Shown here: positions 25,695-35,588 of the stretch, one piece after another
Numbering within the stretch: position 1 is the first letter of the stretch
Layout of the letters: every line of letters begins with the position of its first letter
Source: an uncultured Clostridia bacterium
GTDB taxonomy: Bacteria > Bacillota > Clostridia > TANB77 > CAG-508
DNA length: 64,000 nt
Direction: 5' to 3'
Assembly: GCA_934119935.1 (NCBI GenBank)
Contig: CAKOSX010000006.1
Location: 18,690 to 82,689 of the forward strand
Position numbers and translations under genes: made by a program
The notes under the pieces: generated by a model
What the model was told of the DNA's origin: nothing
Seen by the model: the letters and a program-made list of their open reading frames with translations, nothing else
Database searches by the model: none

Positions 25695-26564
25695 ATGACC
25701 ATCGATATAATTTGCCCATTATATAATGCTGAAAACTACATAGAAAATCAATATAATCAAATAAAGAATCAAGGGCTTTATAATAATATAAAAAATATAA
25801 ATTATATTATTACTGCAAGCAAGGACGGAACGTTGCCTTTGGTTGAAAGACTGCAAAAAGAAGATGGAAAAATAAAATACAGTGAAATAAAAAAACAAGA
25901 ATTTTCACATAGCTTATCAAGAGAAAAAGTTGCTAAAAACTCAACAGCAGATATACTAGTTTTTATAACACAAGATGTTAAAATAGAAAAAACAGACTGG
26001 CTAGAAAAATTGACTAATCCTATTGCTAATGGTGAAGTTGAAGCGTGTTACAGCAGACAATTGTGTGAAAACTATACACTAGAAAGATATACTAGAGAAT
26101 GTAATTATCCTTCTCAATCTGTTATAAAGAGTAAAGATGATATAGAAAAGTTAGGGTTAAACACATTTTTCTTTTCTGATGCATCATCTGCAATAAAAAC
26201 AGATATTTTTAAGAAATTAAACGGATATGATGGAAAAGACTTTCCGACAAATGAAGATATGTACATAGCATACAAGCTAATTACGAATGGGTATAAGATA
26301 AAATATTGTGCGGATTCAGAAGTTGTACATTCACACAAATTTACGTTAAAACAACAATACAAAAGATATTATGATACAGGAAAGTTTTTTAAACAAAATG
26401 AGTATTTAAATAAATATAAAGTAAATAAATCTGGTGGAAAACTTGCTGCCTATGTATTAAAGAGAGCTTGGCAAGAAAAGAATTGGAAGGTTTTATTCAA
26501 TTTTATACCAAACATGATGGCAAGATTTATAGGAATGAAAGTAGGTAAGAGGAAGATACAATGA
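25695..26564 (+). CDS. GT2 glycosyltransferase (rhamnosyltransferase-like)
   Basis: The 289-residue GT-A enzyme starts one base after the sugar transferase stop. It opens DIICPLYNAENYIENQ, has FITQDVK in place of the common DxD (Gln-Asp), then AYSRQ-like CYSRQLCENY and NEDMYIAYKL, a pattern close to rhamnosyltransferases. Its end overlaps the polymerase gene by four bases. It is soluble or peripheral. The donor is probably dTDP-rhamnose, given rfbABCD downstream, but this is inference. Confidence 0.85.
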   Translation: MTIDIICPLYNAENYIENQYNQIKNQGLYNNIKNINYIITASKDGTLPLVERLQKEDGKIKYSEIKKQEFSHSLSREKVAKNSTADILVFITQDVKIEKTDWLEKLTNPIANGEVEACYSRQLCENYTLERYTRECNYPSQSVIKSKDDIEKLGLNTFFFSDASSAIKTDIFKKLNGYDGKDFPTNEDMYIAYKLITNGYKIKYCADSEVVHSHKFTLKQQYKRYYDTGKFFKQNEYLNKYKVNKSGGKLAAYVLKRAWQEKNWKVLFNFIPNMMARFIGMKVGKRKIQ

Positions 26565-27904
26565 TTGATAGTGTTCGAAAGGTAAAACGAGAATTAGTGC
26601 AGATTGGTGTTGCAAGTTTTTTTTCAATGATAATCACCATGAGTTATTATTTTATAAATAATGTTTTTGCGGCAATTTTGACTATATTACTTGGAATCGA
26701 AATTCTTATCGCCAATAAAAAGATATTTGGATATGTTGCAAATATGCCTGGTTTATTTGGCGGTGTGTGGTTTTTAACGATAGGATTATCGTGTTTGCAG
26801 TTACATCAAAAACAGGTTACTTGGAAATATAATACGTGGCTTTACTTTATACTTACATACAACATTTTCTTAGGAGGCTATTGCTTGTTTGAAGTAATAA
26901 AGAAAAAAGAAAAAAATGAGAATGTAAGCTTGATAATAGATAAAAAGCTTGCCCTTGAGTTTTTGACGATTATAACGGCAATTTGCACCGGTTTTTTTAT
27001 TTTAGAAGTTATAATTAGAAGACAGATACCAGCGCTTTCGAGTGATATGTCAAGCTATCATAATTTTGGTGTTACAGGACTGCACTATTTTACAGTCTTA
27101 TCGTGTTTTATATTACCAATTTCAATAGTATGTGTAATGTTATACAGAAAAGAATTTACAAGATTGGACTATGTAAAAATTGTGTCTTATAATATTATAG
27201 GAATTTTGATTCCAATATTAATTGTATCTAGACATTTATTACTGATGACATTTGTATTAGGAACAATAGTAGCTATAACATTGAATAAAAAATACGAAAA
27301 ATATATGATAATTCTTATAGCTCTTGTTGGAATTGTGGGATGGTTTGGAATAAGTAGTTTGCGAAAGCAAGATGATGTGTACCTAAAAGGGGCCATGTGC
27401 ATACAAGATGATAGTATATTATCTATAAAGAATATGCAAATTTATATGTATGTATCGTGTAATTATGATAATTTTAATGCAAATGTTGGAAAAATCGAAA
27501 AGCTTTCTTTGGGAACTAAAAGTTTATTTCCTATTTTTGCATTAACGGGATTAAAATTTATTATTCCTAACATTGCAGATGAAAATTTGATAAGGTTTGT
27601 TGACGTATATAATACTTATCCAATTATAATGCAACCGTACCAGGATTTTGGTGAAATAGGTATATACATATATATGATGGTAATTGGCTATCTATGCGGC
27701 CTTGTGGAGAATATTGAAAAAAATAAATTTTCAAATATATTGATTGATTCAATTTTTAAATATTGTTTAATATTTTCATTTTTTACGAATGGTTTTGCAA
27801 CACCAGCAATATGGTTTTATGTAATTATATTAAAACTAATAGAAAAAATATTTTTTAAAGGAAAAATATTAAAGATGGATTATAAAGAGGAAAAAGATGA
27901 ATAA
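26561..27904 (+). CDS. Wzy-like O-antigen/capsule polymerase
   Basis: The 447-residue protein has about ten to twelve hydrophobic helices and a larger outer loop near 280-350. Its position between glycosyltransferases, together with a Wzx-type flippase downstream, supports a Wzy polymerase that joins lipid-linked repeat units outside the membrane. Sequence conservation in Wzy proteins is weak, so the call rests on topology and context. It overlaps both neighbours by a few bases. Confidence 0.75.
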   Translation: MIDSVRKVKRELVQIGVASFFSMIITMSYYFINNVFAAILTILLGIEILIANKKIFGYVANMPGLFGGVWFLTIGLSCLQLHQKQVTWKYNTWLYFILTYNIFLGGYCLFEVIKKKEKNENVSLIIDKKLALEFLTIITAICTGFFILEVIIRRQIPALSSDMSSYHNFGVTGLHYFTVLSCFILPISIVCVMLYRKEFTRLDYVKIVSYNIIGILIPILIVSRHLLLMTFVLGTIVAITLNKKYEKYMIILIALVGIVGWFGISSLRKQDDVYLKGAMCIQDDSILSIKNMQIYMYVSCNYDNFNANVGKIEKLSLGTKSLFPIFALTGLKFIIPNIADENLIRFVDVYNTYPIIMQPYQDFGEIGIYIYMMVIGYLCGLVENIEKNKFSNILIDSIFKYCLIFSFFTNGFATPAIWFYVIILKLIEKIFFKGKILKMDYKEEKDE

Positions 27905-28847
27905 CTTAAATCAAAAAAAAATAGCTATTTTAATGGCAACTTATAATGGAGAAAAATTCATAAGAGAGCAGATTGATTCGATATTAGCTCAGACTTATCA
28001 AAATTTCGTATTATATATTAGAGATGACAATTCAAAGGACGATACAACAAAAATCATAAGAGGATATGTAGCAAAATATCCAGATAAAGTCATACTTGTT
28101 GAAGATGGAAAAATTGCAAAAGGAGCTTGTAAAAATTTCATGTTATTATTGGAGTATGTATATAAGTTAAATAAGCATGAAGTATTTATGTTTTCAGATC
28201 AAGATGACTTTTGGATGAATGACAAGGTCGAAATAACTTTAAAGGAATATGAAAAACAAGATAATAAAACGATTCCTATATTGGTACATACAGACTTGTG
28301 CGTTGTTGACCAAGATTTAAATACTTTAAATGAATCATTTATGAAATATTCAAAATTAAATGGCGAGTGCAACAAGATTAATAATTATCTAGTACAAAAC
28401 AATGTTACGGGTTGTACGATGCTGCTAAATAAAGCGCTAGTAGATGAAGTAAACTTTGAAATTGATAATATAAGAATGCATGATTGGTATTTTGCCCTAA
28501 TTGCAAGTGTATTTGGAAAGGTTTTATATATAGATAAGCCAACTATAAAGTATAGGCAACATGCCAATAATGTGGTTGGTGCAAAAGAAGGAAAAGGATT
28601 GAATTACATATGTAAATCATTAAAAAATAGTGATAAAACCAAAAAGTCAATAGATGAATTATATAGTCAAGCTGAAAGCTTTTTGAATACATATAATATG
28701 AAACTAGATAGGAAAACAAGGGAAACTATTACTGAGTTTTTAAAGTTGAAGAATTATACAAAACTAAAAAAAATATTAAAAATAATGAAATACAAATTTT
28801 ATAAACAAGGTTTACTAAGAATTATCGGAGAGTTTATTTATTTTTAA
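27897..28847 (+). CDS. GT2 glycosyltransferase
   Basis: The 316-residue enzyme begins AILMATYNGEKFIREQIDSIL and shows DDNSKDDT, then FSDQDDFW (the DxD-equivalent QDD) and HDWYFALIA. This is the usual order in capsule rhamnosyl- and related transferases. It starts eight bases inside the polymerase gene and has no membrane helix. Acceptor and donor are undetermined. Confidence 0.88.
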   Translation: MNNLNQKKIAILMATYNGEKFIREQIDSILAQTYQNFVLYIRDDNSKDDTTKIIRGYVAKYPDKVILVEDGKIAKGACKNFMLLLEYVYKLNKHEVFMFSDQDDFWMNDKVEITLKEYEKQDNKTIPILVHTDLCVVDQDLNTLNESFMKYSKLNGECNKINNYLVQNNVTGCTMLLNKALVDEVNFEIDNIRMHDWYFALIASVFGKVLYIDKPTIKYRQHANNVVGAKEGKGLNYICKSLKNSDKTKKSIDELYSQAESFLNTYNMKLDRKTRETITEFLKLKNYTKLKKILKIMKYKFYKQGLLRIIGEFIYF

Positions 28848-28860
28848 AATGGAGATAGGT

Positions 28861-29838
28861 ATGGATAAAGAAGATATGATGGTAAGTGTATGTTGTATAA
28901 CGTACAATCAAAAAGAATACATAAGGGATGCAATAGAAGGATTCTTAAAACAAAAAATGAACTTTAAGTATGAAGTAATAATTCATGATGATGCTTCAAC
29001 AGATGGTACAACAGAGATAATAAAAGAGTATGCAGAAAAGTATCCTGATATTATAAAGCCTATTTTTGAAGAGAAAAATCAGTATTCTCAAGGGGTAAAA
29101 AGAATTTTAAATATAACATACAAATATGCAACAGGAAAGTATATTGCTCTGTGTGAAGGAGATGACTACTGGACTGATGAAGATAAGCTTACCGAACAAG
29201 TTAAATACATGGAAAAGCATGAGGATTGTACTTTTTGCTTCCATAATGCAAAAGTTGTAGATATGTCAAATGGGCAAAGCAGACCATTTATACCAAATAG
29301 CAAAAAAATAAAAAAATATGTAAAAAAAGATGGAATATATAATGTTGGTGAATTAGAATTATTAGAATTTATACCAACAGCATCATTTATGTTTAGAAGA
29401 GAAAATTTAGAAAAAATGCCACAATTTTATAATGAGTGTTTTGTGGGAGATTGGCCTACTAAATTAATAATGACTAGCTTTGGATATGCTTATTGCATCG
29501 ATAAAATGATGTGCGTATATAGGATGAATGCTAATGGATCTGTAACAAAGAAGAATGAAGAAAATTCGAGAGAGTCAATTGAAAAGAAAATAAATTTTTT
29601 GAATGAAGAAATAAAATTTGTAAAGCAAATGAACGATTTTACAGAAGAAAAATATAATGATGTATTTAAAATGAGAGAAAGCCAGTTTGAAATAGAAAAA
29701 CTTATTACCTCTGGTGATATAAAAAAAATAAAAGAAGAAAAATATTTAAATAATTTAAAAGGTATGACAAGGTTTAAATTTGCTGTAAAAGTATATTTAC
29801 CTCAAGTTGCAAAATTCTATAGAAAATTGAAAAAATAA
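28861..29838 (+). CDS. GT2 glycosyltransferase
   Basis: ATG 28861 is preferred over the in-frame ATG at 28849, because GGAGATAGG lies between them as a ribosome-binding site. The 325-residue protein shows CCITYNQKEYIRDAIEGFL, IHDDASTDGT and CEGDDYWTDEDKL, a GT-A fold common in gut Firmicutes capsule loci, and FVGDWPTKLIM as the acceptor-side motif. The C-terminal third is helical and basic. Confidence 0.87.
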   Translation: MDKEDMMVSVCCITYNQKEYIRDAIEGFLKQKMNFKYEVIIHDDASTDGTTEIIKEYAEKYPDIIKPIFEEKNQYSQGVKRILNITYKYATGKYIALCEGDDYWTDEDKLTEQVKYMEKHEDCTFCFHNAKVVDMSNGQSRPFIPNSKKIKKYVKKDGIYNVGELELLEFIPTASFMFRRENLEKMPQFYNECFVGDWPTKLIMTSFGYAYCIDKMMCVYRMNANGSVTKKNEENSRESIEKKINFLNEEIKFVKQMNDFTEEKYNDVFKMRESQFEIEKLITSGDIKKIKEEKYLNNLKGMTRFKFAVKVYLPQVAKFYRKLKK

Positions 29839-29850
29839 AGGAGAGTAGTC

Positions 29851-31050
29851 ATGAAAAAACTGATGTTATTAGGAGGAATGAGATATTTAATTCCTGTTAT
29901 AGAGGCAGCACATAAGTTAGGTGTTTATGTAATTACCTGTGATTATTTACCAAACAATATTGCACACAAGTATTCAGACGAATATTGTAATGTTAGTATT
30001 CTTGAGAAGGACAAGGTACTAGAGAAAGCTAAAGAGTTAAAAATAGATGGAATTCTTTCTTTTGCTTGTGACCCTGGGGTTGTAACAGCGGCATATGTTG
30101 CAGAAAAAATGGGACTACCATCTTCTGGACCTTATGAATCTGTTGAAATATTACAGAACAAGGGAAAATTTAGAAAATTTTTAACAGAAAATAATTTTAA
30201 TGTCCCTGTTGCAAAACAGTATACAGATATTGAAACAGCATTAAATGATATTGAAATGTTTAATTGGCCAGTAATTGTTAAGCCAACAGATTCAGCTGGA
30301 AGTAAAGGTGTAACAAAGGTAGAAGAAAAAGAAAAATTAAAAGATGCTATAAAGTATGCCTTAAAATTTTCACATAGTAATGAATTTATAATAGAAGACT
30401 TTTTAGAAAAAGTTGGAGACTCATCAGATTGCGATTCTTTTTCAATTGATGGTAAGTTGAATTTTGTATCTTTTTCTGCACAAAAGTTTGATGAAAATTG
30501 TGAAAATCCATATACTCCTGCCGCATACACATGGCCTACATCAATATCGAAAATACATCAGGAAGAACTTACAAATGAAATACAAAGGCTATTAAGGCTG
30601 CTTAATATGAAGAGCTCTATTTACAATATTGAAACTAGAGAATGCACAAACGGCAAAGCATACATAATGGAATGTTCTCCAAGAGGAGGAGGAAATCGAT
30701 TAGCAGAGATGGTTAGATACATGACCGGTGTAGATATGATAACTAACATTGTGAAAGTTGCACTTGGAATGGAACCAGATGATATTAAACAACAAGAAAT
30801 AAAAGATAATTGGGCTGAAATTATTCTTCATAGTGAAAAAGAAGGAACTTTTGAAAAATTATGGATTTCAGACGAAATTAGTTCAAATATTGTAGAAAAC
30901 GATTTATGGATAGAAACAGGAACAAAAGTTGGTGGATTTGCAGGAGCAAATGAGGCTATTGGAACCTTGGTGTTAAAATTTGATAGTCAGAAACAAATGG
31001 ACGAAGTATTAAATAATCAAGAAAAATATATTAAAGTAATATTAAAATAA
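29851..31050 (+). CDS. ATP-grasp ligase
   Basis: The 399-residue enzyme has a Rossmann-like start (LMLLGGMRYLIPVIEAAHKLG) and the ATP-grasp nucleotide segments VIVKPTDSAGSKGV and FIIEDFLEK. The metal-binding end ETRECTNGKAYIMECSPRGGGNRL is followed by a C-terminal accessory domain. Such ligases form amide or ester bonds using acyl phosphates. In a polysaccharide locus it may attach an amino acid or similar group to a sugar. It is followed by two DegT-like genes and an epimerase, which together could build a substituted amino sugar. Start has GGAGAG upstream. Confidence 0.85.
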   Translation: MKKLMLLGGMRYLIPVIEAAHKLGVYVITCDYLPNNIAHKYSDEYCNVSILEKDKVLEKAKELKIDGILSFACDPGVVTAAYVAEKMGLPSSGPYESVEILQNKGKFRKFLTENNFNVPVAKQYTDIETALNDIEMFNWPVIVKPTDSAGSKGVTKVEEKEKLKDAIKYALKFSHSNEFIIEDFLEKVGDSSDCDSFSIDGKLNFVSFSAQKFDENCENPYTPAAYTWPTSISKIHQEELTNEIQRLLRLLNMKSSIYNIETRECTNGKAYIMECSPRGGGNRLAEMVRYMTGVDMITNIVKVALGMEPDDIKQQEIKDNWAEIILHSEKEGTFEKLWISDEISSNIVENDLWIETGTKVGGFAGANEAIGTLVLKFDSQKQMDEVLNNQEKYIKVILK

Positions 31051-31060
31051 AGAGGAATAT

Positions 31061-32002
31061 ATGAAAGAAAATATAGGTGGATATTTTGAATTAGAGAGTC
31101 TAATTAATCAGCCATATCATAAAAATGCACTCAAATTGAATAGCGCAAGGAATTGTTTGGTATATTTAGCAAAGAGTAAAAAAATAAAAAAACTGTATAT
31201 TCCGTATTATTTGTGTGATTCAGTAGATGTAATATTAGACTATTGTGAGGTTGAATATTATGATATAAATGATAATTTTTTACCGATATTTAACAAAAAA
31301 TTAAATAATAATGAATATATATATGTTGTTAATTACTTCGGACAAGTTAGCAATTATTTAATAAAAAAGTTGAAGGAAATCTATAAAAATATTATTATAG
31401 ATAATGTCCAAGCATTTTTTCAGTTACCGATAAAAGGTGTTGATACAATATATTCATGTAGAAAATTTGTAGGAGTTCCAGATGGAGCTTACTTATATAC
31501 AGATGTTATTTCATTAGAAAAACTAGAACGAGATAAGTCTAAAGATAGATTTTCATATATATTAGGAAGACTTGAGGAAACACCTCAACAATACTATAAT
31601 GTGTATAGAGAAAATGAAGATTTATTAGAAAAACTGCCATTATTGAAAATGTCAAAATCTACAGAAAGCATGTTAGGATGTTTTAATTATGAAAATATAA
31701 AGGAAAAAAGGACCAAAAATTTTAAGTACCTAAATGAAAGATTGAGTAAATTAAATAAACTAAATTTAAAAAATGTGACTGGTGCATATTCATATCCTTT
31801 ATACATAGATAATGCTGAAAAAATGAGAAAAAAATTAATAGATGAAAATATTTTTGTTCCAGTTTTGTGGCCAAATGTAATAAAAGATAATAAGAGTGTT
31901 AATGCTTATAATTTTGCAAAAAATATATTACCATTGCCATGTGACCAAAGATATGGCATAGAGGAAATGGATAAAATAATAAAAATTGTAAAGGAGATAT
32001 AA
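31061..32002 (+). CDS. Divergent DegT-like PLP aminotransferase
   Basis: The 313-residue protein follows the fold of DegT/DnrJ enzymes but is short and diverged. A helix with LNSARNCLVYL replaces the usual substrate-binding start, and IIIDNVQAFF matches the PLP-ring Asp strand (Asp near 111). SCRKFVGVPDGAYLYTD supplies a lysine where the Schiff-base lysine is expected. The normal glycine-rich GEGG is missing. It may be active on an unusual substrate or act as a non-aminating PLP enzyme. It sits 10 bases after the ATP-grasp gene. Confidence 0.7.
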   Translation: MKENIGGYFELESLINQPYHKNALKLNSARNCLVYLAKSKKIKKLYIPYYLCDSVDVILDYCEVEYYDINDNFLPIFNKKLNNNEYIYVVNYFGQVSNYLIKKLKEIYKNIIIDNVQAFFQLPIKGVDTIYSCRKFVGVPDGAYLYTDVISLEKLERDKSKDRFSYILGRLEETPQQYYNVYRENEDLLEKLPLLKMSKSTESMLGCFNYENIKEKRTKNFKYLNERLSKLNKLNLKNVTGAYSYPLYIDNAEKMRKKLIDENIFVPVLWPNVIKDNKSVNAYNFAKNILPLPCDQRYGIEEMDKIIKIVKEI

Positions 32003-32007
32003 AAAGT

Positions 32008-33009
32008 ATGAATAAGAAAAAAATAATAATTTTTGGCGCTTGTGGAAATGTAGGAAGTTATTTTACTAAATATGCACTTGAGTATTTTAACAACGATGAA
32101 TATGAAATAATTGCATCTGGTAGAAGAAATACAGATTTCTTTACAAAAAGAGGTATAAAATATTATAGTGTGGATATTAGCTGTGCAGCAGATTTTGAAA
32201 AATTACCAACAGACAACGTTTATGCAATTGTATTGCTTGCAGCACAAATTCCATCTTATATGGAAGGATACCAGCCAGAAAAATATATTAATTCAAATAT
32301 TGTGGGAGCTTTTAATGTATGTGAATATGCTAGAAAGGTTAAAGCTAATAGAATTCTATATACAACTACTGTTTTTGATATATCTTTATCTGCCAAAGAT
32401 GGTGTAATGCTAAAACCGGATACACCAGTAAATTTTAGTTATAAAGGTGATCATGCTTTATATGTAATAACAAAAAATACTGCAATTGAATTATTAAAAC
32501 ATTATCATGCTGAATATGGAATTAAAGACTTTATATTTAGATTACCTACAATTTATAGTTATAGTCCATATCATTATTACCATCCAAACGGAGTAAAGAC
32601 ATTAAGACCAATTTATAGAATGATAGAAAGAGCAAAAAATAGTGAGCCACTTGAAATATGGGGAGATCCAAATTATTCAACAGATATGGTTCATGTATAT
32701 GATTTTAGTCAAGAACTATGCAAAGCGATAGAAGCAAATAGAGATGGAGGATTCTATAATATTGGAACAGGAAAACCTGTAACTTTGGAGGAAAAAGTAA
32801 GAACAATAGTAGAAGTATTTTCGCCAAAGGATAATCCTTCAAAGATTATTTACTGTCCTGAAAAAAAGAATAGTGGAGGATTTGCTCTAGATATAACGAA
32901 TGCCAAGGAAGAACTTGGTTATGAACCTAAATATGGAATTAAAGAATTATTAGAAGATTACAAAGAAGAAATGAAAGTTGATAGATTTTTAGAATTAAGA
33001 GGTAGATAA
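32008..33009 (+). CDS. NAD-dependent sugar epimerase/dehydratase
   Basis: The 333-residue extended SDR enzyme shows FGACGNVGSYFT (NAD binding), LAAQIP, the catalytic TTT and YVITK (YxxxK), and the substrate segment STDMVHVYDFSQ. It would convert a nucleotide-activated sugar in the pathway shared with the DegT-type genes on both sides. The exact reaction cannot be read. The next gene starts two bases after its stop. Confidence 0.85.
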   Translation: MNKKKIIIFGACGNVGSYFTKYALEYFNNDEYEIIASGRRNTDFFTKRGIKYYSVDISCAADFEKLPTDNVYAIVLLAAQIPSYMEGYQPEKYINSNIVGAFNVCEYARKVKANRILYTTTVFDISLSAKDGVMLKPDTPVNFSYKGDHALYVITKNTAIELLKHYHAEYGIKDFIFRLPTIYSYSPYHYYHPNGVKTLRPIYRMIERAKNSEPLEIWGDPNYSTDMVHVYDFSQELCKAIEANRDGGFYNIGTGKPVTLEEKVRTIVEVFSPKDNPSKIIYCPEKKNSGGFALDITNAKEELGYEPKYGIKELLEDYKEEMKVDRFLELRGR

Positions 33010-33010
33010 G

Positions 33011-34114
33011 ATGAATAAAAAAATTTTAGTAACACAATCTTCAATACCAACACTTGAAGAATACAATAAAGAAATAAAAGATATTTTTGAAACAAGATGG
33101 CTTACAAATATGGGAACTAAGCACCATGAGCTTGAAGAAAAATTATGTGAAAAATTAAAAGTAAAAAATATATCATTATTTAATAATGGACATTTAGCTT
33201 TATATACAGCAATTCATAAAATGAATTTATCTGGGGAAGTAATTACTACACCTTTTTCGTTTGCATCTACAACACACGCAATAGTTCAAAATGGATTAAC
33301 ACCTGTATTCTGTGATATAAATGAACAAGATTATACAATAGATGTAAATAAAATAGAAGAATTAATTACAGATAAAACAACAGCTATAGTACCAGTTCAT
33401 GTTTATGGACATGCTTGTGACGTTGATGCAATTGAGAAAATAGCTAAGAAACATAATTTAAAGGTTATTTATGATGCAGCTCATGTATTTGGAGTTGAAG
33501 TAAATGGAAGAGGAATAGGAAGTTACGGAGATATTTCAATGTTCAGTTTCCATGCAACAAAGGTATTTAATACTATTGAAGGAGGAGCTTTAGTTTATAA
33601 TAATCCAGAACTAAAACAATCAATAGATAGTTTCAAAAACTTTGGAATAATAGACCAAGAGCATGTTATAGATGTTGGAATTAATTCTAAAATGAATGAA
33701 TTCCAAGCTGCAATGGGATTATGCAACTTAAGACACTTTGATGAAGAAATTGCAAAGAGAGAAAAAGTATATAATGTATATACAGAAAGATTATCTGGGG
33801 TTCCAGGAATTACTATATCTAAGACTCAAAAAGGTGTAAAACCAAATTTCGCATACTATCCTGTAATATTTGATGAAACTGTATTTGGAAAGACAAGAGA
33901 TGAAGTAGCTGAAGAACTTGCAAAAGAAAACATTTTCTCAAGAAAATACTTCTATCCACTAATATCGGATTACGATTGCTACAAAGATAGATTTGATTCT
34001 AAAAAAACACCAGTCGCAAAGAAGATATCAGATAGAGTATTGACAATACCTATGTATGCAAATCTTTCTGTGGAAGATGCAAACAGAATTTGTGATATAA
34101 TTTTAAAAAAATAA
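33011..34114 (+). CDS. DegT/DnrJ/EryC1/StrS aminotransferase
   Basis: This 367-residue PLP-dependent sugar aminotransferase has the standard motifs. These are NNGHLALYTAI (substrate and phosphate site), TPFSFASTTHAI, VPVHVYGHACD, YDAAHVFGV (PLP-ring Asp) and FSFHATKVFNTIEGG (Schiff-base lysine). MNEFQAAMG and the end SRKYFYPLI also fit. Together with the upstream epimerase it probably makes an amino sugar for the repeat unit. This one is full length, unlike the short DegT-like gene at 31061. Confidence 0.93.
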   Translation: MNKKILVTQSSIPTLEEYNKEIKDIFETRWLTNMGTKHHELEEKLCEKLKVKNISLFNNGHLALYTAIHKMNLSGEVITTPFSFASTTHAIVQNGLTPVFCDINEQDYTIDVNKIEELITDKTTAIVPVHVYGHACDVDAIEKIAKKHNLKVIYDAAHVFGVEVNGRGIGSYGDISMFSFHATKVFNTIEGGALVYNNPELKQSIDSFKNFGIIDQEHVIDVGINSKMNEFQAAMGLCNLRHFDEEIAKREKVYNVYTERLSGVPGITISKTQKGVKPNFAYYPVIFDETVFGKTRDEVAEELAKENIFSRKYFYPLISDYDCYKDRFDSKKTPVAKKISDRVLTIPMYANLSVEDANRICDIILKK

Positions 34115-34129
34115 TCAAAGGAATAAAGT

Positions 34130-35581
34130 ATGGATAACTCAAAACAAAATGTATTTTCAAATGTAATATGGAGATTTGCCGAAAGGTGTGGAGCACAAGT
34201 TGTTTCATTTATTGTGTCAATTGTACTTGCAAGAATTTTAGCTCCAGAAGCCTATGGAACAATTGCTTTAATTACGGTATTTACCAATATTCTTCAAGTT
34301 TTTGTGGATAGTGGTTTAGGCAATGCTTTAATTCAAAAAAAAGATGCTGATGATTTGGACTTTTCAACAGTATTCTTTGCAAATATAGCAGTGTGTTTAC
34401 TTTTATATGTTGGAGTTTTTTTATGTGCTCCAGCTATTGCTAGTTTCTATAATGACAATTCGCTTGTAGCAATTGTAAGGGTTCTGAGTTTAACGATTGT
34501 TATATCAGGGGTAAAAAATGTGCAACAGGCATACGTTTCTAAAAAATTGATTTTTAAAAAATTCTTTTTTGCAACACTTGCTGGTACCGTTGGGGCTGCA
34601 ATTGTTGGAATTGTTATGGCTCAAAAGGGATTTGGCGTATGGGCTTTAGTAGCACAACAATTATTTAATTTAACTGTTGATACTATTGTATTATGGATAA
34701 CTGTTAAGTGGAGACCAAAGTTAATGTTCTCATTCAAGAGATTAAAAGAACTGTTTTCTTATGGATGGAAATTATTGGTGTCAGCATTGTTAGATACGAC
34801 TTATGAAAATGTAAGACAATTGGTGATAGGCAAAATTTATTCGTCAGCTGATTTAGCTTTTTATAACAAGGGAAAACAATTTCCAAACTTAATAGTTACA
34901 AACATTAATACATCAATAGATAGTGTACTATTGCCAACAATGTCTAATGAACAGGATAATAAGGCGAGAGTAAGAGATATGACAAGAAGAGCGATAAAGA
35001 CGAGTATATTTATAATGGCTCCATTAATGATGGGACTTGCTTTTACGTCGAAAAACATTGTTACATTATTATTGACAGAAAAATGGCTAGAATGTGTTCC
35101 GTACTTGTGTGTTTTTTGTGTAACATTTATGTTCTACCCGATACATACAGCTAATCTTAATGCAATAAAAGCAATGGGAAGAAGCGATTTATTCCTAAAG
35201 ATGGAAATTGTAAAGAAAATTGTAGGAGTAGTACTTTTAGTTGCAACAATGTATATTAGTCCTATGGCAATGGCATGTAGCTTATTAGTAAGTGGATTTT
35301 TGGGTCAGATAATTAATTCGTGGCCTAATAAAAAATTATTAGGTTATAGCTATATAGAACAGGTAAAAGATATATTACCAAGCGTTTTACTTGCAGTGTT
35401 TATGGGAGTTATAGTATATTTAGTTGGAATGCTTAAATTACATATAATTGCATCACTTGCACTTCAAGTTGTTGTAGGAGGAGTAATATATATAGTTGGA
35501 GCAAAAATTTTAAGAATTGATTCATTTTATTATTTGTTAGAACTATTGAGAGTCATATTAAAAAAAAGTAGGAGGGAGTAA
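34130..35581 (+). CDS. Wzx-type polysaccharide flippase
   Basis: The 483-residue protein has about fourteen membrane helices and the family opening VFSNVIWRFAERCGAQVVSFIVSIVLARILAPEAYG region, typical of the MOP-superfamily lipopolysaccharide exporters (PST/Wzx). SGLGNALIQKKDADDLDFSTVFF is the usual amphipathic segment. It should turn the undecaprenyl-linked repeat unit to the outer face for the Wzy-like polymerase. GGAATAAAGT before the ATG is a weak ribosome-binding site. Confidence 0.9.
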   Translation: MDNSKQNVFSNVIWRFAERCGAQVVSFIVSIVLARILAPEAYGTIALITVFTNILQVFVDSGLGNALIQKKDADDLDFSTVFFANIAVCLLLYVGVFLCAPAIASFYNDNSLVAIVRVLSLTIVISGVKNVQQAYVSKKLIFKKFFFATLAGTVGAAIVGIVMAQKGFGVWALVAQQLFNLTVDTIVLWITVKWRPKLMFSFKRLKELFSYGWKLLVSALLDTTYENVRQLVIGKIYSSADLAFYNKGKQFPNLIVTNINTSIDSVLLPTMSNEQDNKARVRDMTRRAIKTSIFIMAPLMMGLAFTSKNIVTLLLTEKWLECVPYLCVFCVTFMFYPIHTANLNAIKAMGRSDLFLKMEIVKKIVGVVLLVATMYISPMAMACSLLVSGFLGQIINSWPNKKLLGYSYIEQVKDILPSVLLAVFMGVIVYLVGMLKLHIIASLALQVVVGGVIYIVGAKILRIDSFYYLLELLRVILKKSRRE

Positions 35582-35588
35582 GAAAAAA

